Shown one piece after another: positions 25,616 through 34,961 of a stretch of 57,081 nt of DNA. The stretch lies in assembly GCF_004349065.1 (NCBI RefSeq), contig NZ_SMKZ01000046.1, forward strand, positions 1-57,081. Direction: 5' to 3'. The DNA comes from Jiangella asiatica (GTDB lineage Bacteria > Actinomycetota > Actinomycetes > Jiangellales > Jiangellaceae). Numbering within the stretch: position 1 is the first letter of the stretch; the number at the start of each line of letters is the position of its first letter. The notes beneath the pieces were generated by a model that saw nothing but the letters and a program-made list of their open reading frames with translations, had not been told where the DNA came from and made no database searches. The position numbers were made by a program, and so were the translations under genes.

Positions 25616-25644
25616 AGGCTAGGTCTTCTTGACAGACCCAGCAA
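25616..25644 (-). promoter_or_regulatory. HxlR promoter with operator filling the spacer
   Basis: On the minus strand TTGCTG (25644-25639) and TAGCCT (25621-25616) are separated by exactly 17 nt. Those 17 nt are the inverted repeat GGTCTTCTTGACAGACC (written on the plus strand, 25622-25638; 5-bp arms). The layout fits an autoregulated promoter that is also close to the divergent thioesterase start at 25664. Confidence 0.5.
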
Positions 25645-25663
25645 CCGCTGGGAGGCTGCATCC

Positions 25664-26182
25664 ATGAACGAGACTCAGGTGATGCCGCGCGAGCGGACGT
25701 TCTCATGGTCCGATCCGGCTCTGGTCGCGGCGCACCTGGGCCGCCGCGGCGGGCTCGACCTGCTGCGCGCCATGATCGACGGTGAGCTGCCGCCTCCGCC
25801 GGTACTGCACATGATCGGCATGGACCGGATGGAGGCCGACGAGGGCCGCGTCGTCGTCTACGTGACGCCGCAGGAGTTCCACTACAACCCGCTGGGCACG
25901 GTGCACGGCGGCGTGCTGGCGACGCTGCTCGACACCGCGACCGGGTGCGCCGTGCACTCGGTGCTCCCGGCCGGAGTCGGCTACACCTCGCTCGACCTGA
26001 CGACGAAGTTCCTGCGCCCGGTGACGGTGGCCTCCGCAGAGCTGCGGTGCGAGGGTGTCGTCGTCTCCCGTGGGCGGACGACGGCGCTGGCCGAGGCGCG
26101 GATGACCGACGGCGCCGGCCGGCTGGTGGCGCACGCGATCTCGTCCTGCCTGCTGTTCGAGGCGGCCGCGCCGACGGGGTGA
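25664..26182 (+). CDS. PaaI family hotdog-fold thioesterase
   Basis: A 172-residue hotdog thioesterase with the PaaI signature FHYNPLGTVHGGVLATLLDTATGCAV (split here: the HGG turn and Asp on the long helix), then GVGYTSLDLTTKFLRPV and a C-terminal LVAHAISSCLLF strand. These enzymes hydrolyse acyl-CoA (aromatic or medium-chain) thioesters. ATG 25664 is preceded by GGGAGG with a 9-nt gap, so I reject the longer frame from 25427. It is divergent from HxlR, which probably controls it. Confidence 0.87.
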   Translation: MNETQVMPRERTFSWSDPALVAAHLGRRGGLDLLRAMIDGELPPPPVLHMIGMDRMEADEGRVVVYVTPQEFHYNPLGTVHGGVLATLLDTATGCAVHSVLPAGVGYTSLDLTTKFLRPVTVASAELRCEGVVVSRGRTTALAEARMTDGAGRLVAHAISSCLLFEAAAPTG

Positions 26183-26198
26183 AACGCGCGGCGGGGCG

Positions 26199-26684
26199 TC
26201 AGGCGGCGGCGATCCCGGCGATGAACAGGATCGTGGCCGCCAGGCTGGCCACCGCGCGGACGTGGTTCCACGACGTCCACTCGCTGTCGAAGCGGCGCCA
26301 GACCTCAGGTACCTCCGGCCCGTCGGCGTCGAGAGCGAGCAGCGCGTTGTTGCGGGGAATGTGATAGCCGGCGGTCAGGCCGAGCGACCCGCCGAGGAAG
26401 AGCAGCCCGGCCACCAGCAGGTACACGGCCTCGTCGTTGCCCCACCGAACGAACGACAGCACCACCGACAGCAGCGAGAACGCGGCCGATCCCATGAATA
26501 CCGCGAGAAACCACGCGTTCATGAGCGCCACATTGATCGCCTGCATGGCCCGGGTCGCATCGGCCGGCTCGAGACGGCGCAGCCCAGGCATCACCATGGC
26601 CGAGAACGCGAAATAGACGCCCGCCATAAGGCCGGCGCCGATTGCAGATGCAAACGTCAGTGCGATGAACACGCTGTCGGGCAT
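26199..26684 (-). CDS. DUF1772 (anthrone oxygenase-like) membrane protein
   Basis: A 161-residue protein with four membrane helices. The family features are GAGLMAGVYFAFSAMVMPGL in helix 1, YHIPRNNALLALD in the loop after helix 3, and WNHVRAVASLAATILFI in helix 4. DUF1772 includes fungal anthrone oxygenases, but bacterial members are mostly uncharacterised. GGAGG lies 5 nt before ATG 26684. It converges on the thioesterase gene with a 16-bp gap. Confidence 0.85.
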   Translation of the reverse strand: MPDSVFIALTFASAIGAGLMAGVYFAFSAMVMPGLRRLEPADATRAMQAINVALMNAWFLAVFMGSAAFSLLSVVLSFVRWGNDEAVYLLVAGLLFLGGSLGLTAGYHIPRNNALLALDADGPEVPEVWRRFDSEWTSWNHVRAVASLAATILFIAGIAAA

Positions 26685-26797
26685 GGCGGCCTCCAGAGCA
26701 CGGTCACGGTGATCCTAGAGGCTCCCGCGCTGATCTCCGGGCGGCCACGCCGTACGTCCCAGGCCGGCCGCGCTGACATCAGGAGGATGCTGTGTGC

Positions 26798-26874
26798 TCC
26801 ACCATGCTTGCAGCCATGGTGAGGCGCGAGATCGCCTGGTGATGTCGCGGATCGTTGATGATCATGAGCGCAGG
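26798..26874. repeat. Possible degenerate hybrid of repeat families A and B
   Basis: CTTGCAGCCATGGTGAGGCG then CGAGATCGC (about 26811-26840) resembles the inner part of family A copy 2 (ATTGCGAGCATGGTGTGACA then CGAGATTTCG). The downstream GTTGATGATCATG resembles an arm of family B. No intact terminal repeat remains. It lies in the 246-bp gap between the DUF1772 and FAD-subunit genes, which otherwise shows nothing. Confidence 0.3.
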
Positions 26875-26930
26875 GGCGGAGGATGCGCCCAGGGCTTCAC
26901 GTCACGACCGGCGCCGAGGGTCAGCGCGAG

Positions 26931-27782
26931 TCAGCCGGTTGCGGCCTCCAGTGCGCGCCGGGTGAGGACCCTCGCCAGGTGGCTGCGGTAGTCCGCGGAT
27001 GCTATGCCGTCGCTCATCGGCGTCGTGCCGTCGGCGGCCCGGCCGGCGGCTTCGGCCAGGGCGTCCGCCGTCGCCGGTGCGCCGGCGAGCGCCGCCTCGA
27101 CGGTGTGTGCCCGCACCGGCGTGGAGCCCATGCTCGTCAGCGCGACCCTGGCCTCGTCGACGGTGCCGTTGGAGCGGCGGACCGCGGTGGCCACGCCGAC
27201 CACGGCCCACGCCTGCGCGGCCTGCTGGAACTTCTCGTAGTGGGTGCGCCAGCCGGGCAGCTTGGGCACTCGGACCGAGATCAGCAGGTCATCCGGCCGC
27301 AACGCCGTCGTCAGGTAGTCGACGAAGAACTCCGACGCCGGCACGTCGCGCGCGCCGCCCGGCCCCATGACCGAGAACGTCGCGTCGAGGGCGAGCGTCA
27401 CCCCGGGCAGGTCGCCGGCTGGGTCGGCGTGCGCCAGGGAGCCGCCGAACGTGCCGACGTGGCGCACCTGCCGGTCCGCGACGGTCGCGGCGGCCTGGGC
27501 CACCAGCGGCGCGTGCTCCCGGACCAGAGCGTCGTTCATGAGCTCGTCGTGGGTGGTCATGGAACCGATGACGAGCGCGTCGCCGTCGTCGCGGACGCCC
27601 CGCAGCTCGCCGACCCCGCCGACGTCCACCAGCAGGGTGGGCGCGGCCAGGCGCAGCCGCAGCATCGGGATCAGGCTCTGCCCGCCGGCCAGGACCTTCG
27701 CGTCCTCGCCACCGTCCGCAAGAGCTGTCAGCGCGGTCCGGACGTCTTCGGCTCGCACGTAGTCGAACGCTGCCGGGATCAT
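26931..27782 (-). CDS. FAD-binding subunit of a molybdenum hydroxylase (CoxM-like)
   Basis: A 283-residue FAD subunit. It has KVLAGGQSLIPMLRLRLA (FAD pyrophosphate motif AGGQSL), then VRHVGTFGGSLAHADPAGDL (the second FAD motif TxGGSLAxADPAxD), and the C-terminal CO dehydrogenase flavoprotein domain. It passes electrons from the iron-sulfur subunit to an acceptor. ATG 27782 overlaps the stop of the large-subunit gene by 4 nt, so the frame open to 27833 is not used. It is the third gene of the S-L-M operon. Confidence 0.92.
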   Translation of the reverse strand: MIPAAFDYVRAEDVRTALTALADGGEDAKVLAGGQSLIPMLRLRLAAPTLLVDVGGVGELRGVRDDGDALVIGSMTTHDELMNDALVREHAPLVAQAAATVADRQVRHVGTFGGSLAHADPAGDLPGVTLALDATFSVMGPGGARDVPASEFFVDYLTTALRPDDLLISVRVPKLPGWRTHYEKFQQAAQAWAVVGVATAVRRSNGTVDEARVALTSMGSTPVRAHTVEAALAGAPATADALAEAAGRAADGTTPMSDGIASADYRSHLARVLTRRALEAATG

Positions 27783-30163
27783 GGGCGCCCACCTCCATTG
27801 CGGATGGCCTGCCAGACGCGTTCCGGCGTGCACGGCATGCGCACGTCGGTGACGCCGTACGGACGCAGCGCGTCGACCACCGCGTTGACGACGGCGGGTG
27901 TCGAGGCGATGGTGCCCGCCTCGCCGACGCCCTTCGCGCCGAGCGGGTGCCCGGGCGCGGGGGTCTCGGTGCGGTCGGTGACGATGTCGGGCAGGTCGGC
28001 CGAGCTCGGGATCGTGTACTCGACGAACGTGCCGGTCATGAGGTTGCCGTCCTCATCGTAGATGGCCTCCTCGAACAGCGCCTGGGCGATGCCCTGGGCG
28101 ACGCCGCCGTGCACCTGGCCTTCGACGATGAGCGGGTTGACGACCTTGCCGATGTCGTCGACGGCGACGTACGAGCGCAGCCGTACCTGGCCGGTCTCGG
28201 TGTCGACCTCCGCCGCGCACAGGTGGGTGCCGTGCGGGAAGGAGAAGTCGACGGGGTCGTAGCTGGCGTCCGCGTCGAGGTAGGGCTCCACTCCGTCGGG
28301 GAGGTCGTGCGCGGCGAAGATCGCCAGCGCGCACTCGGTGATCGACTTCGACGCGCCCGGCGTGCCCTTGACGCGGTACGAGCCGTCGACGAACTCCAGG
28401 TCCGCCGGGTCGCACTCCAGCAGGTGTGCGGCCATCGGCCGGGCTTTCTCGACGACCCTCTTGCAGGCCTCGACCAGCGCGTATCCGCCGACGGCCAGCG
28501 ACCGGGAGCCGTAGGTGTCCAGGCCCTTGTGCGACGTGCGGGTGTCGCCGTGCATGACCTCGATGTCCTCGAACGGCACCCCGAGCTGGTCGGCGACGAT
28601 CTGGCTCCACGCCGTCTCGTGCCCCTGACCGTGCGGCGAGGTGCCGGTCAGCACCTCGACCTTGCCCGTGGGCAGCATCCGGACGATCGCCGACTCCCAC
28701 CCGCCGGCGGCGTAGCCGAGCGACCCGAGCCAACGACTGGGAGCCAGCCCGCACATCTCGGTGTACGTGGAGACGCCGATGCCCAGCTGCACCCGGTCGC
28801 CGGCGGCCCGGCGCTCGGCCTGCTCGCGGCGGAGCTCGTCGTAGCCGAGCAGGCCCATGGCCTTGTCGGTGGCGGCCGCGTAGTCGCCGGAGTCGTAGGT
28901 CAGCCCGGTCACCGTCGTGAACGGGAACTCGTCGCGCTCGATCCAGTTCCGGCGGCGCAGCTCGACCGGATCCATGCCCAGCTCGGCCGCCAGGTCGTCC
29001 ATGACCCGCTCGATGGCGAACGTCGCCTCCGGCCGGCCGGCGCCGCGATAGGCGTCGGTCGGTGTCGTGGTGGTGAAGACGCCGGTGCACTCGAAGCGGT
29101 GCGCCGGGAACTTGTAGATGCCGTTGTACATGTACCTGCCGAGCAGCGGCGTCGCCGGTGTGAGCAGCCGCAGGTAGCCGCCCATGTTCGCCAGCAGCCG
29201 CACGCGCAGCGCGGTGACGGTGCCGTCGCGGTCGGCCGCCACGTCGACGTCCTGGATCATGTCGCGGCCGTGGTGGGCGCTCAGCATCGCCTCCGACCGC
29301 GACTCCGTGTACTTGACCGGCTTGCGCAGCCGCTGCGCGACCAGGAAGCTGATGAACTCTTCGGCGGTGATCTGCAGCTTGCCGCCGAACCCGCCACCGA
29401 CGTCGGGTGCGATCACCCGGATCTTGTGCTCGGGCGTGCCCAGGACGGCGGCCAGGAAGAACCGCACGAAGTGCGGCACCTGGGTGGACGACCAGACCGT
29501 GATCTGGTCCGGTGTCGGGTCGACGACGACGCTGCGCGGCTCCATGAAGGCTGGGATGACGCGTTGCTGCACGTAGCGCCGGCGCACCACGACGTCGGCG
29601 GCGTCGATCGCGGCGGCCGCGTCGCCGCCGGTGCCCTCCTCGGCGGAGTCGAAGGCCCAGGTGAAGCTCTTGTTGGTGCCCAGGCTCTGGTGGACCAGCG
29701 GCGACCCGTCGGCCAGCGCGTCCTCGATGTCCATGACAGCGGGCAGCGGCTCGTAGGCGACCTCGATCGCCTCGAGGGCGTCCAGCGCGGTCGCGTGGTC
29801 GCGGGCGGCGACGACGGCGACCGGCTCGCCGGCGAAGCGAACCTCGTCGACGGCGAGCGGCGGGTGGTCGGGGTGGGCCATGTCCGGCGTGACGGTCCAC
29901 GCGCACGGCAGGCTGCCCTGCACGTCGGCGACGTCGCGACCGGTGATGACGTCGACGACGCCCGGCATGGAGCGGGCCGCCGAGGCGTCGATGCCGTCGA
30001 TACGGGCGTGCGACATCGGGCTGCGCAGGATCGCCAGGTGCAACATCCCGGGCAGGCTGACGTTGTCCGTCCACATCGTGCGGCCGGTGATGAGACGCGC
30101 GTCCTCCTTGCGACGGCGGTCGCGTCCGACCTCGCGGCCGGCGCGGTCCTCGGTGACCGTCAC
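27779..30163 (-). CDS. Molybdopterin-binding large subunit, form II CoxL-like hydroxylase
   Basis: A 794-residue large subunit of the xanthine oxidase superfamily. The N-terminal part has [20 protein letters not shown]; the cofactor loops include DVGGGFGGK, the active-site loop AYRGAGR (371-377) and GVGEAGT with catalytic Glu748. True CO dehydrogenases (form I) have AYxCSFR, so the Cys that binds Cu is missing and this is form II: an aldehyde, purine or other N-heterocycle hydroxylase. GTG 30163 overlaps the TGA of the small subunit. No CoxG/CoxD/XdhC accessory gene is adjacent. Confidence 0.92.
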   Translation of the reverse strand: MTVTEDRAGREVGRDRRRKEDARLITGRTMWTDNVSLPGMLHLAILRSPMSHARIDGIDASAARSMPGVVDVITGRDVADVQGSLPCAWTVTPDMAHPDHPPLAVDEVRFAGEPVAVVAARDHATALDALEAIEVAYEPLPAVMDIEDALADGSPLVHQSLGTNKSFTWAFDSAEEGTGGDAAAAIDAADVVVRRRYVQQRVIPAFMEPRSVVVDPTPDQITVWSSTQVPHFVRFFLAAVLGTPEHKIRVIAPDVGGGFGGKLQITAEEFISFLVAQRLRKPVKYTESRSEAMLSAHHGRDMIQDVDVAADRDGTVTALRVRLLANMGGYLRLLTPATPLLGRYMYNGIYKFPAHRFECTGVFTTTTPTDAYRGAGRPEATFAIERVMDDLAAELGMDPVELRRRNWIERDEFPFTTVTGLTYDSGDYAAATDKAMGLLGYDELRREQAERRAAGDRVQLGIGVSTYTEMCGLAPSRWLGSLGYAAGGWESAIVRMLPTGKVEVLTGTSPHGQGHETAWSQIVADQLGVPFEDIEVMHGDTRTSHKGLDTYGSRSLAVGGYALVEACKRVVEKARPMAAHLLECDPADLEFVDGSYRVKGTPGASKSITECALAIFAAHDLPDGVEPYLDADASYDPVDFSFPHGTHLCAAEVDTETGQVRLRSYVAVDDIGKVVNPLIVEGQVHGGVAQGIAQALFEEAIYDEDGNLMTGTFVEYTIPSSADLPDIVTDRTETPAPGHPLGAKGVGEAGTIASTPAVVNAVVDALRPYGVTDVRMPCTPERVWQAIRNGGGRP

Positions 30164-30696
30164 GTGGTCACCTCCTCACCCATGGACGGTGCCGGCGCGC
30201 CCGCGGCCTCCGGCGTCGATGGGACGCTGGTCCGCATGGACGTCGCCGCCGCGTGCACCGCGCGGACGATGTTCTGGTAGCCGGTGCACCGGCACAGGTT
30301 GCCCTCGAGCCCTTCGCGGATCTCGGTGTCGCTGGGGTCGGGGTTCTCGGTGAGCAGGTCGACCGCGGCCATGATCATGCCGGGCGTGCAGAAACCGCAC
30401 TGCAGCGCATGGCTTTCGTGGAACGCCAGCTGGACGGGGTGCAGCTCGCCGTCGCGCCCGGCCAGGCCCTCGACGGTGGTGATGTCCACGCCGTCGGCCT
30501 GGACGGCGAGGAGCGAGCAGCTCTTCACGCTGCGGCCGGAGAGCAGGACGGTACAGGAGCCACAGTTGCTGGTGTCGCAGCCGACGACGGTGCCGACCTT
30601 GCCGAGGCGGTTCCGCAGGTGGTGCACGAGCAGGGTCCGCGGCTCGACGTCGTCGTCGTAACGCACGCCATCGACCGTCATGCTGATTCTGGTCAT
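30160..30696 (-). CDS. 2Fe-2S small subunit of a molybdenum hydroxylase (CoxS-like)
   Basis: A 178-residue iron-sulfur subunit. The plant-type ferredoxin cluster Cys are 40, 45, 48 and 60 ([10 protein letters not shown] ... KSC). The proximal cluster Cys are 100, 103, 135 and 137 (CGFC ... CRCTG). ATG 30696 is preceded by GGAG with a 5-nt gap and is preferred to GTG 30702. The C-terminal 25 residues (Pro/Ala/Ser-rich) are an extension beyond the usual length. It is the first gene of the operon. Confidence 0.93.
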   Translation of the reverse strand: MTRISMTVDGVRYDDDVEPRTLLVHHLRNRLGKVGTVVGCDTSNCGSCTVLLSGRSVKSCSLLAVQADGVDITTVEGLAGRDGELHPVQLAFHESHALQCGFCTPGMIMAAVDLLTENPDPSDTEIREGLEGNLCRCTGYQNIVRAVHAAATSMRTSVPSTPEAAGAPAPSMGEEVTT

Positions 30697-31031
30697 GGAC
30701 ACTCCCGCCTACGCCAGGGGCCGACCAGGGCGCGTCGGCCCGACCGTGCGCAACGGAAGGCACCGCGTGGCGCGCGCCCACCTCCTCGTGTCGGCGATCT
30801 CCTGCGGCTGGCCGCGGCCAGATCCCGATGCGCGCTTCCTGGCTTTAGCAAAGTCCCTCGCCCGGCGCACCGCAAGGGTTTCCGCCGAACCGGTGTGACC
30901 TGGCACACACGGGTGAGCGGTCTCACCCGCGGCCGCCCTGGCGATCAAGCTGCGATCCGCGCCACCATGGCTGGGACGACTCGCGGCAAGGACGGCGCGA
31001 TCACCCGTCGCAGCGCGAGGAGACCCCCACC
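30697..31031. promoter_or_regulatory. Promoter region of the hydroxylase operon with two palindromes
   Basis: The divergent 335-bp gap holds no convincing gene. Two dyads are visible: GTGTGACCTGGCACAC (30893-30908, 5-bp arms) and CGGGTGAGCGGTCTCACCCG (30910-30929, 8-bp arms, 4-nt centre). They lie about 200 bp upstream of coxS and 100 bp upstream of the zinc-ribbon ORF, and are candidate operators. Confidence 0.4.
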
Positions 31032-31202
31032 ATGCTGTTCGACTGCCCCGACTGCGGGCTGCCGGCGACGGTGACTACGCGCGGCAGGCTGCCCAGCACG
31101 TCGGGACCGGTCGAGCACGTCGAGGTCCACTGCGTGGCCGACCACCGCTTCCTCGGCCCGGCAGACACCTTGCGGGTCGTGCTGGCGCCCGACACCGTCT
31201 GA
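31032..31202 (+). CDS. Small zinc-ribbon-like protein (56 residues)
   Basis: A 56-codon gene starting at ATG 31032 with AGGAGA 8 nt upstream. It begins MLFDCPDCGLPATVTTRGRL, a CxxC zinc-knuckle half, and has a further Cys and several His in VEHVEVHCVADHRF, so a CCCH-type metal site is possible. Codon use has the strong third-position G/C bias of the neighbours. Function is unknown. It lies 27 bp before the DUF2203 gene and is probably co-transcribed with it. Confidence 0.6.
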   Translation: MLFDCPDCGLPATVTTRGRLPSTSGPVEHVEVHCVADHRFLGPADTLRVVLAPDTV

Positions 31203-31229
31203 CCTCTCGGCCACTGCGAAGATGGGCAG

Positions 31230-31598
31230 ATGGCCGATACCTACACCGTCGACGGTGCCCAGGCCGAGCTCGCGCGGCTCCGGCCGGTGATCGACCAGGT
31301 CGTCGAGGTCCGGGCCGATCTGGCCGAGCTCGGCGCGGCGGTGCGCGACGGCGTGGCCAGCCGGCTGGGCAGGTTGCCGGAGCTGAAGGCGGCTCAGGCG
31401 CGGCTGGACGAGCTGGTGTCGGAGATCGTCTCGGCCGGTGTCGAGATCAAGGGCATCGCACCGCTGCTCCTGGACTTCCCGTCGGTGCTCGACGGCGAGC
31501 CGGTGTTGCTGTGCTGGGTCGAAGGCGAGCCCGAGCTGGCCTGGTACCACCGCGCCGACCTGGGGTTCGCCGGCCGCCGCCCGCTGCCCGCTGCGTGA
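31230..31598 (+). CDS. DUF2203 family protein
   Basis: A 122-residue protein with an N-terminal TYTVDGAQAELARLRPVIDQ helix, an amphipathic helix pair to about residue 70, and the family's C-terminal motif GIAPLLLDFPSVLDGEPVLLCW...GEPELAWYHRADLGFAGRRP (quoted in parts). DUF2203 has no experimentally defined role. The Shine-Dalgarno is weak. It follows the zinc-ribbon gene. Confidence 0.8.
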   Translation: MADTYTVDGAQAELARLRPVIDQVVEVRADLAELGAAVRDGVASRLGRLPELKAAQARLDELVSEIVSAGVEIKGIAPLLLDFPSVLDGEPVLLCWVEGEPELAWYHRADLGFAGRRPLPAA

Positions 31599-31743
31599 TC
31601 AGCGGTCCGGACCAGCGCCTTCACAGGCAACGTCGCACGCAGTAGCGTCCGCAGCGGCGGGCCCGGGGGGCGGCGGAACCGCAGTCAGCCCTGCTCTCGA
31701 GTTCGCAGTCGACGTCGTCGCTGAGCGGACAAAGGAGTCCATC

Positions 31744-34700
31744 ATGGCTGCAGCGCGTTCCTCGTCCCGTCTTCTCGCCGCCGTCGCGGCCGTAGGTCTG
31801 GGGGTGTCGCTGCTGGTCACCAGCGGCGCTGGCGCCCAGGAAGATCTCGCGGCCGGCGACGAGCCCGCCCTGGAGGCCTACACCGCGCAGGTCAGCGCGG
31901 ACGAGGCCGCCGCCATCGTCGCCGACGGCATGGACGTCACCGCCACCGAGCCGAGCGGCGCCGGCCTCAGCATCGACCTGATCCTCAGCGACGACGAAGT
32001 CCAGGCGCTGCGTGGGCGCGGGATCGACGTCCAGGTCAAACGGAACGAGGACGGCCTGAGCGCTACCCAGCTCGCCGCCCGGCAGGCCGCCAGCGGCTTC
32101 GAGGTCTGGCGGTCGTGGGACGAGCCCGGCGGCCTGCGCGACGAGCTCTACGAGCTGGCGCGGCGCAACCCGCAGTTGGTGAAGCTGGTCGTGCTCGGCG
32201 AGACCTACAACGGCCGCGAGATCATCGCGGTGAAGCTGACCCAGGGCGCCCGCGGCATCGCCGACGGCACCCGCCCGGCCGTGCTCTACAGCTCGCTGCA
32301 GCACGCCCGGGAGTGGATCTCCGGTGAGGTCAACCGCCGGTTGCTGAACTGGTTCGTCGACGGCTGGCGGGCGAACGACCCCGAGGTCCGCAGCATGCTG
32401 CGTCGCAACGAGTACTGGTTCGTCCTGGTCTCCAACCCCGACGGGTACCAGTACACGTTCGACGAGGAACGGCTGTGGCGGAAGAACCTGCGCGACAACG
32501 ACGGCGACGGCGTGATCACACTGCTCGACGGCGTCGACCCGAACCGCAACTACCCGGAGCACTTCAAGTACGACGAGGAGGGCTCGTCCTCCCTGCTGTC
32601 CAGCGAAACCTACCGGGGACCGTCGGCCGGGTCGGAGCCGGAGACGCAGGCGATGATGTCGCTCTACGACCGGGTCCGGTTCGCCTTCCACGTGAACTGG
32701 CACTCGACCGGTGAGTGGCTGCTCTATCCCGAGGGCTGGCAGATCGCGACTCCCACCGCGGACGACCCCATCTACTTCGCCCTCTCGGGCAACATGGACA
32801 CGCCGGCCATCCCTGGCTGGGAGCCGGGGCTGTCGTCGGACGTGCTCTACGTGACCAACGGCGAGACCACCGACTTCGCCCACGCCCAACGCGGCACGCT
32901 GGCCTGGACCCCCGAGCTGGGGGAGGGCATTCCGGGCAGCGGGTTCGTCTTCCCCGACGACGAGGCGCTGATCCAGGCCGAGTTCGAGAAGACGCTGCCG
33001 TTCGCGCTGGACGTGGCGAAGTCGGCCGCCGACCCGGCCGACCCGGTGTCGCACCTGGGCCTGACCACGAAGCCCTTCTACCTGGAGAGCGACGACACCT
33101 ACAAGGCCGGCCTGCCGCAGGCCGACTTCACGTTCGAGTATTCCTACGGCGACCCGCAGGAGGTGCGGGTGCTCGCCAAGCGCGAGCTCGGCGAGGTGAC
33201 GCTGAAGTACCGCGTCAACGGCGGCGACGAGGTCAGCGCGCCCACCGAGGAGTGGAAGGGCGGCGACCGCTACGGCGGCACGACCTCGGTCCACTACCGC
33301 GTCATGGGCGGCATGGTCACCGGTACCGACCCGGGCGACACCGTCGAGGTCTGGTTCGAGGGCGGCGGCGCGACCAGCGAGACGTTCACGTACACCGCCG
33401 TCGAGGAGTCCGGTGACGACGTGCTCGTGCTGGCCGCGGAGGACTACACCGGCGCGTCCCCGCCGCAGGCCGGCGGACCCAACTACCTGGAGTTCTACAC
33501 CGACGCGCTGACGGCGAACGGTGTCGGCTTCGACGTGTACGACGTGGACGCTCGCGGCCGGGTCGCGCCGGACGCCCTCGGCGTGCTGTCACACTACGAG
33601 GCCGTCATCTGGTACACCGGCGACGATGTCGTCACGCGCGAGGCCGGCTGGGCAGCCGGCAACGCGTCACGGCTGGCCATGGACGAGCTGCTCGAGGTCC
33701 GCGACTTCCTCAACGAGGGCGGCCGGCTGCTCTACACCGGCTCGTGGGCGGGCAGCCAGTACACCCCGAACGTCGGGGGGCAGCTCTACGATCCGACCGC
33801 CGCGAACGCGCAGTGCACCGCCGACCCGGCCGTCGCCGCGCGCTGCCGGCTGCTCACCGGCTCCGGTGATCTCACCAACGACGTGCTCCAGTACTGGCTG
33901 GGCGCATACCTGGTGGTCGACAACGCCGGCACCGGCGAGGACGGCACCCTGCTCGACGTCATCGGCGTCGAGGGTGGTCCGTTCGCCGGTTTGGCCTGGG
34001 GGTTCGACGGCGCCGGCAACCAGAACCACAGCAACTCGCTCATCGCGACCAGCGGCGTCCTGGACCCGGCGGAGTTCCCGCAGTTCCAGAGCGACGTGGC
34101 GGCACGCTGGGACCGTGAGGGCGGGCCGTTCGAGCCGCACACTGGCGACTTCTACGTCTACTCGCAGATCGCCGACGTCTCCTACAAGCGGCTGAGCAAC
34201 ACGATCAGCGTCCCGGCCGGCGGCGCCACCGTGTCGTTCTGGACGTCCTACGACACCGAGGCCGCGTGGGACCACCTGTTCGTCGAGGCGCGCCCGGCCG
34301 GCACCGACGACTGGACGACGCTGCCCGACGTGAACGGGCACACGACGCAGGAGCCCGGCGAAAGCTGCCCGGCCGGCTGGGCCGACCTGCATCCGCAGCT
34401 GGAGCACTACCAGACCTTCGTCGACGACGAGACCTGCCTGCCCACCGGCACGACCGGCGAGTGGTGGGCCTCGTCGGGCAGCTCCGGCGGCTGGCAGCAG
34501 TGGGAGGTCGACCTGTCGGCGTACGCGGGCAGCGAGGTCGAGCTGTCCATCACCTACGCCAGCGACTGGGCGGTCCAGGGCCTGGGCGTGTTCGTCGACG
34601 ACATCGTGGTGTCCACCGGCGACGGCACGACCTCGTTCGAGACCGACCTCGGCGGATGGGAGGTCACCGGCGCGCCGGCGGGCAGCGCGCCCAACGCGAA

Positions 34701-34860
34701 CGACTTCGTCCGCACGACCGCGGCCGACTTCCCAGAGGGCGCCGTGGTGTCCACCCCGGGGACGCTCTTCGCGGGCTTCGGCCTGGAAGGGATCGAGGAT
34801 CCGGCCGACCGGGTCGCCGTCATGGATCGCGCACTGGGGTATCTGCTTCCACAGCCGTGA
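31744..34860 (+). CDS. Large secreted M14 zinc carboxypeptidase
   Basis: A 1038-residue secreted protease. Signal peptide at 1-31 (to SGAGAQ). The propeptide to about 110 is followed by the M14 catalytic domain (about 115-430) with zinc ligands His187 and Glu190 in QHAREWIS, a third His in AFHVNWHS (316 or 320), and catalytic Glu391 in GTLAWTPELGEG. The C-terminal 600 residues contain beta domains and an immune-inhibitor-A-like module with FWTSYDTEAAWDHLFVEAR, WADLHPQL and SGGWQQWEVDLSAYAG. AAAGGAG lies 6 nt before ATG 31744. It probably releases C-terminal residues from extracellular proteins; monocistronic. Confidence 0.92.
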   Translation: MAAARSSSRLLAAVAAVGLGVSLLVTSGAGAQEDLAAGDEPALEAYTAQVSADEAAAIVADGMDVTATEPSGAGLSIDLILSDDEVQALRGRGIDVQVKRNEDGLSATQLAARQAASGFEVWRSWDEPGGLRDELYELARRNPQLVKLVVLGETYNGREIIAVKLTQGARGIADGTRPAVLYSSLQHAREWISGEVNRRLLNWFVDGWRANDPEVRSMLRRNEYWFVLVSNPDGYQYTFDEERLWRKNLRDNDGDGVITLLDGVDPNRNYPEHFKYDEEGSSSLLSSETYRGPSAGSEPETQAMMSLYDRVRFAFHVNWHSTGEWLLYPEGWQIATPTADDPIYFALSGNMDTPAIPGWEPGLSSDVLYVTNGETTDFAHAQRGTLAWTPELGEGIPGSGFVFPDDEALIQAEFEKTLPFALDVAKSAADPADPVSHLGLTTKPFYLESDDTYKAGLPQADFTFEYSYGDPQEVRVLAKRELGEVTLKYRVNGGDEVSAPTEEWKGGDRYGGTTSVHYRVMGGMVTGTDPGDTVEVWFEGGGATSETFTYTAVEESGDDVLVLAAEDYTGASPPQAGGPNYLEFYTDALTANGVGFDVYDVDARGRVAPDALGVLSHYEAVIWYTGDDVVTREAGWAAGNASRLAMDELLEVRDFLNEGGRLLYTGSWAGSQYTPNVGGQLYDPTAANAQCTADPAVAARCRLLTGSGDLTNDVLQYWLGAYLVVDNAGTGEDGTLLDVIGVEGGPFAGLAWGFDGAGNQNHSNSLIATSGVLDPAEFPQFQSDVAARWDREGGPFEPHTGDFYVYSQIADVSYKRLSNTISVPAGGATVSFWTSYDTEAAWDHLFVEARPAGTDDWTTLPDVNGHTTQEPGESCPAGWADLHPQLEHYQTFVDDETCLPTGTTGEWWASSGSSGGWQQWEVDLSAYAGSEVELSITYASDWAVQGLGVFVDDIVVSTGDGTTSFETDLGGWEVTGAPAGSAPNANDFVRTTAADFPEGAVVSTPGTLFAGFGLEGIEDPADRVAVMDRALGYLLPQP

Positions 34861-34879
34861 TCCCGGTGGGCCGCTGGCG

Positions 34880-34914
34880 CAGCGGTGGGGCGGTGAGGCG
34901 CTGTCCCACCGCTG
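34880..34914 (+). terminator. Hairpin after the carboxypeptidase gene
   Basis: CAGCGGTGGG (34880-34889) pairs with CCCACCGCTG (34905-34914), a 10-bp perfect stem with a 15-nt loop, 20 bp after the M14 stop and between convergent genes. There is no U-tract, as is usual in high-G+C actinomycetes. Confidence 0.55.
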
Positions 34915-34961
34915 ACCCCCCGAACCCCGGCGGTCTCCCGGCGGACCTGCGGACCCAGCCG

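Noticed and set aside
27779..30163. Aerobic carbon monoxide dehydrogenase
   Set aside because: The active-site loop lacks the copper-binding Cys (AYRGAGR instead of AYxCSFR).
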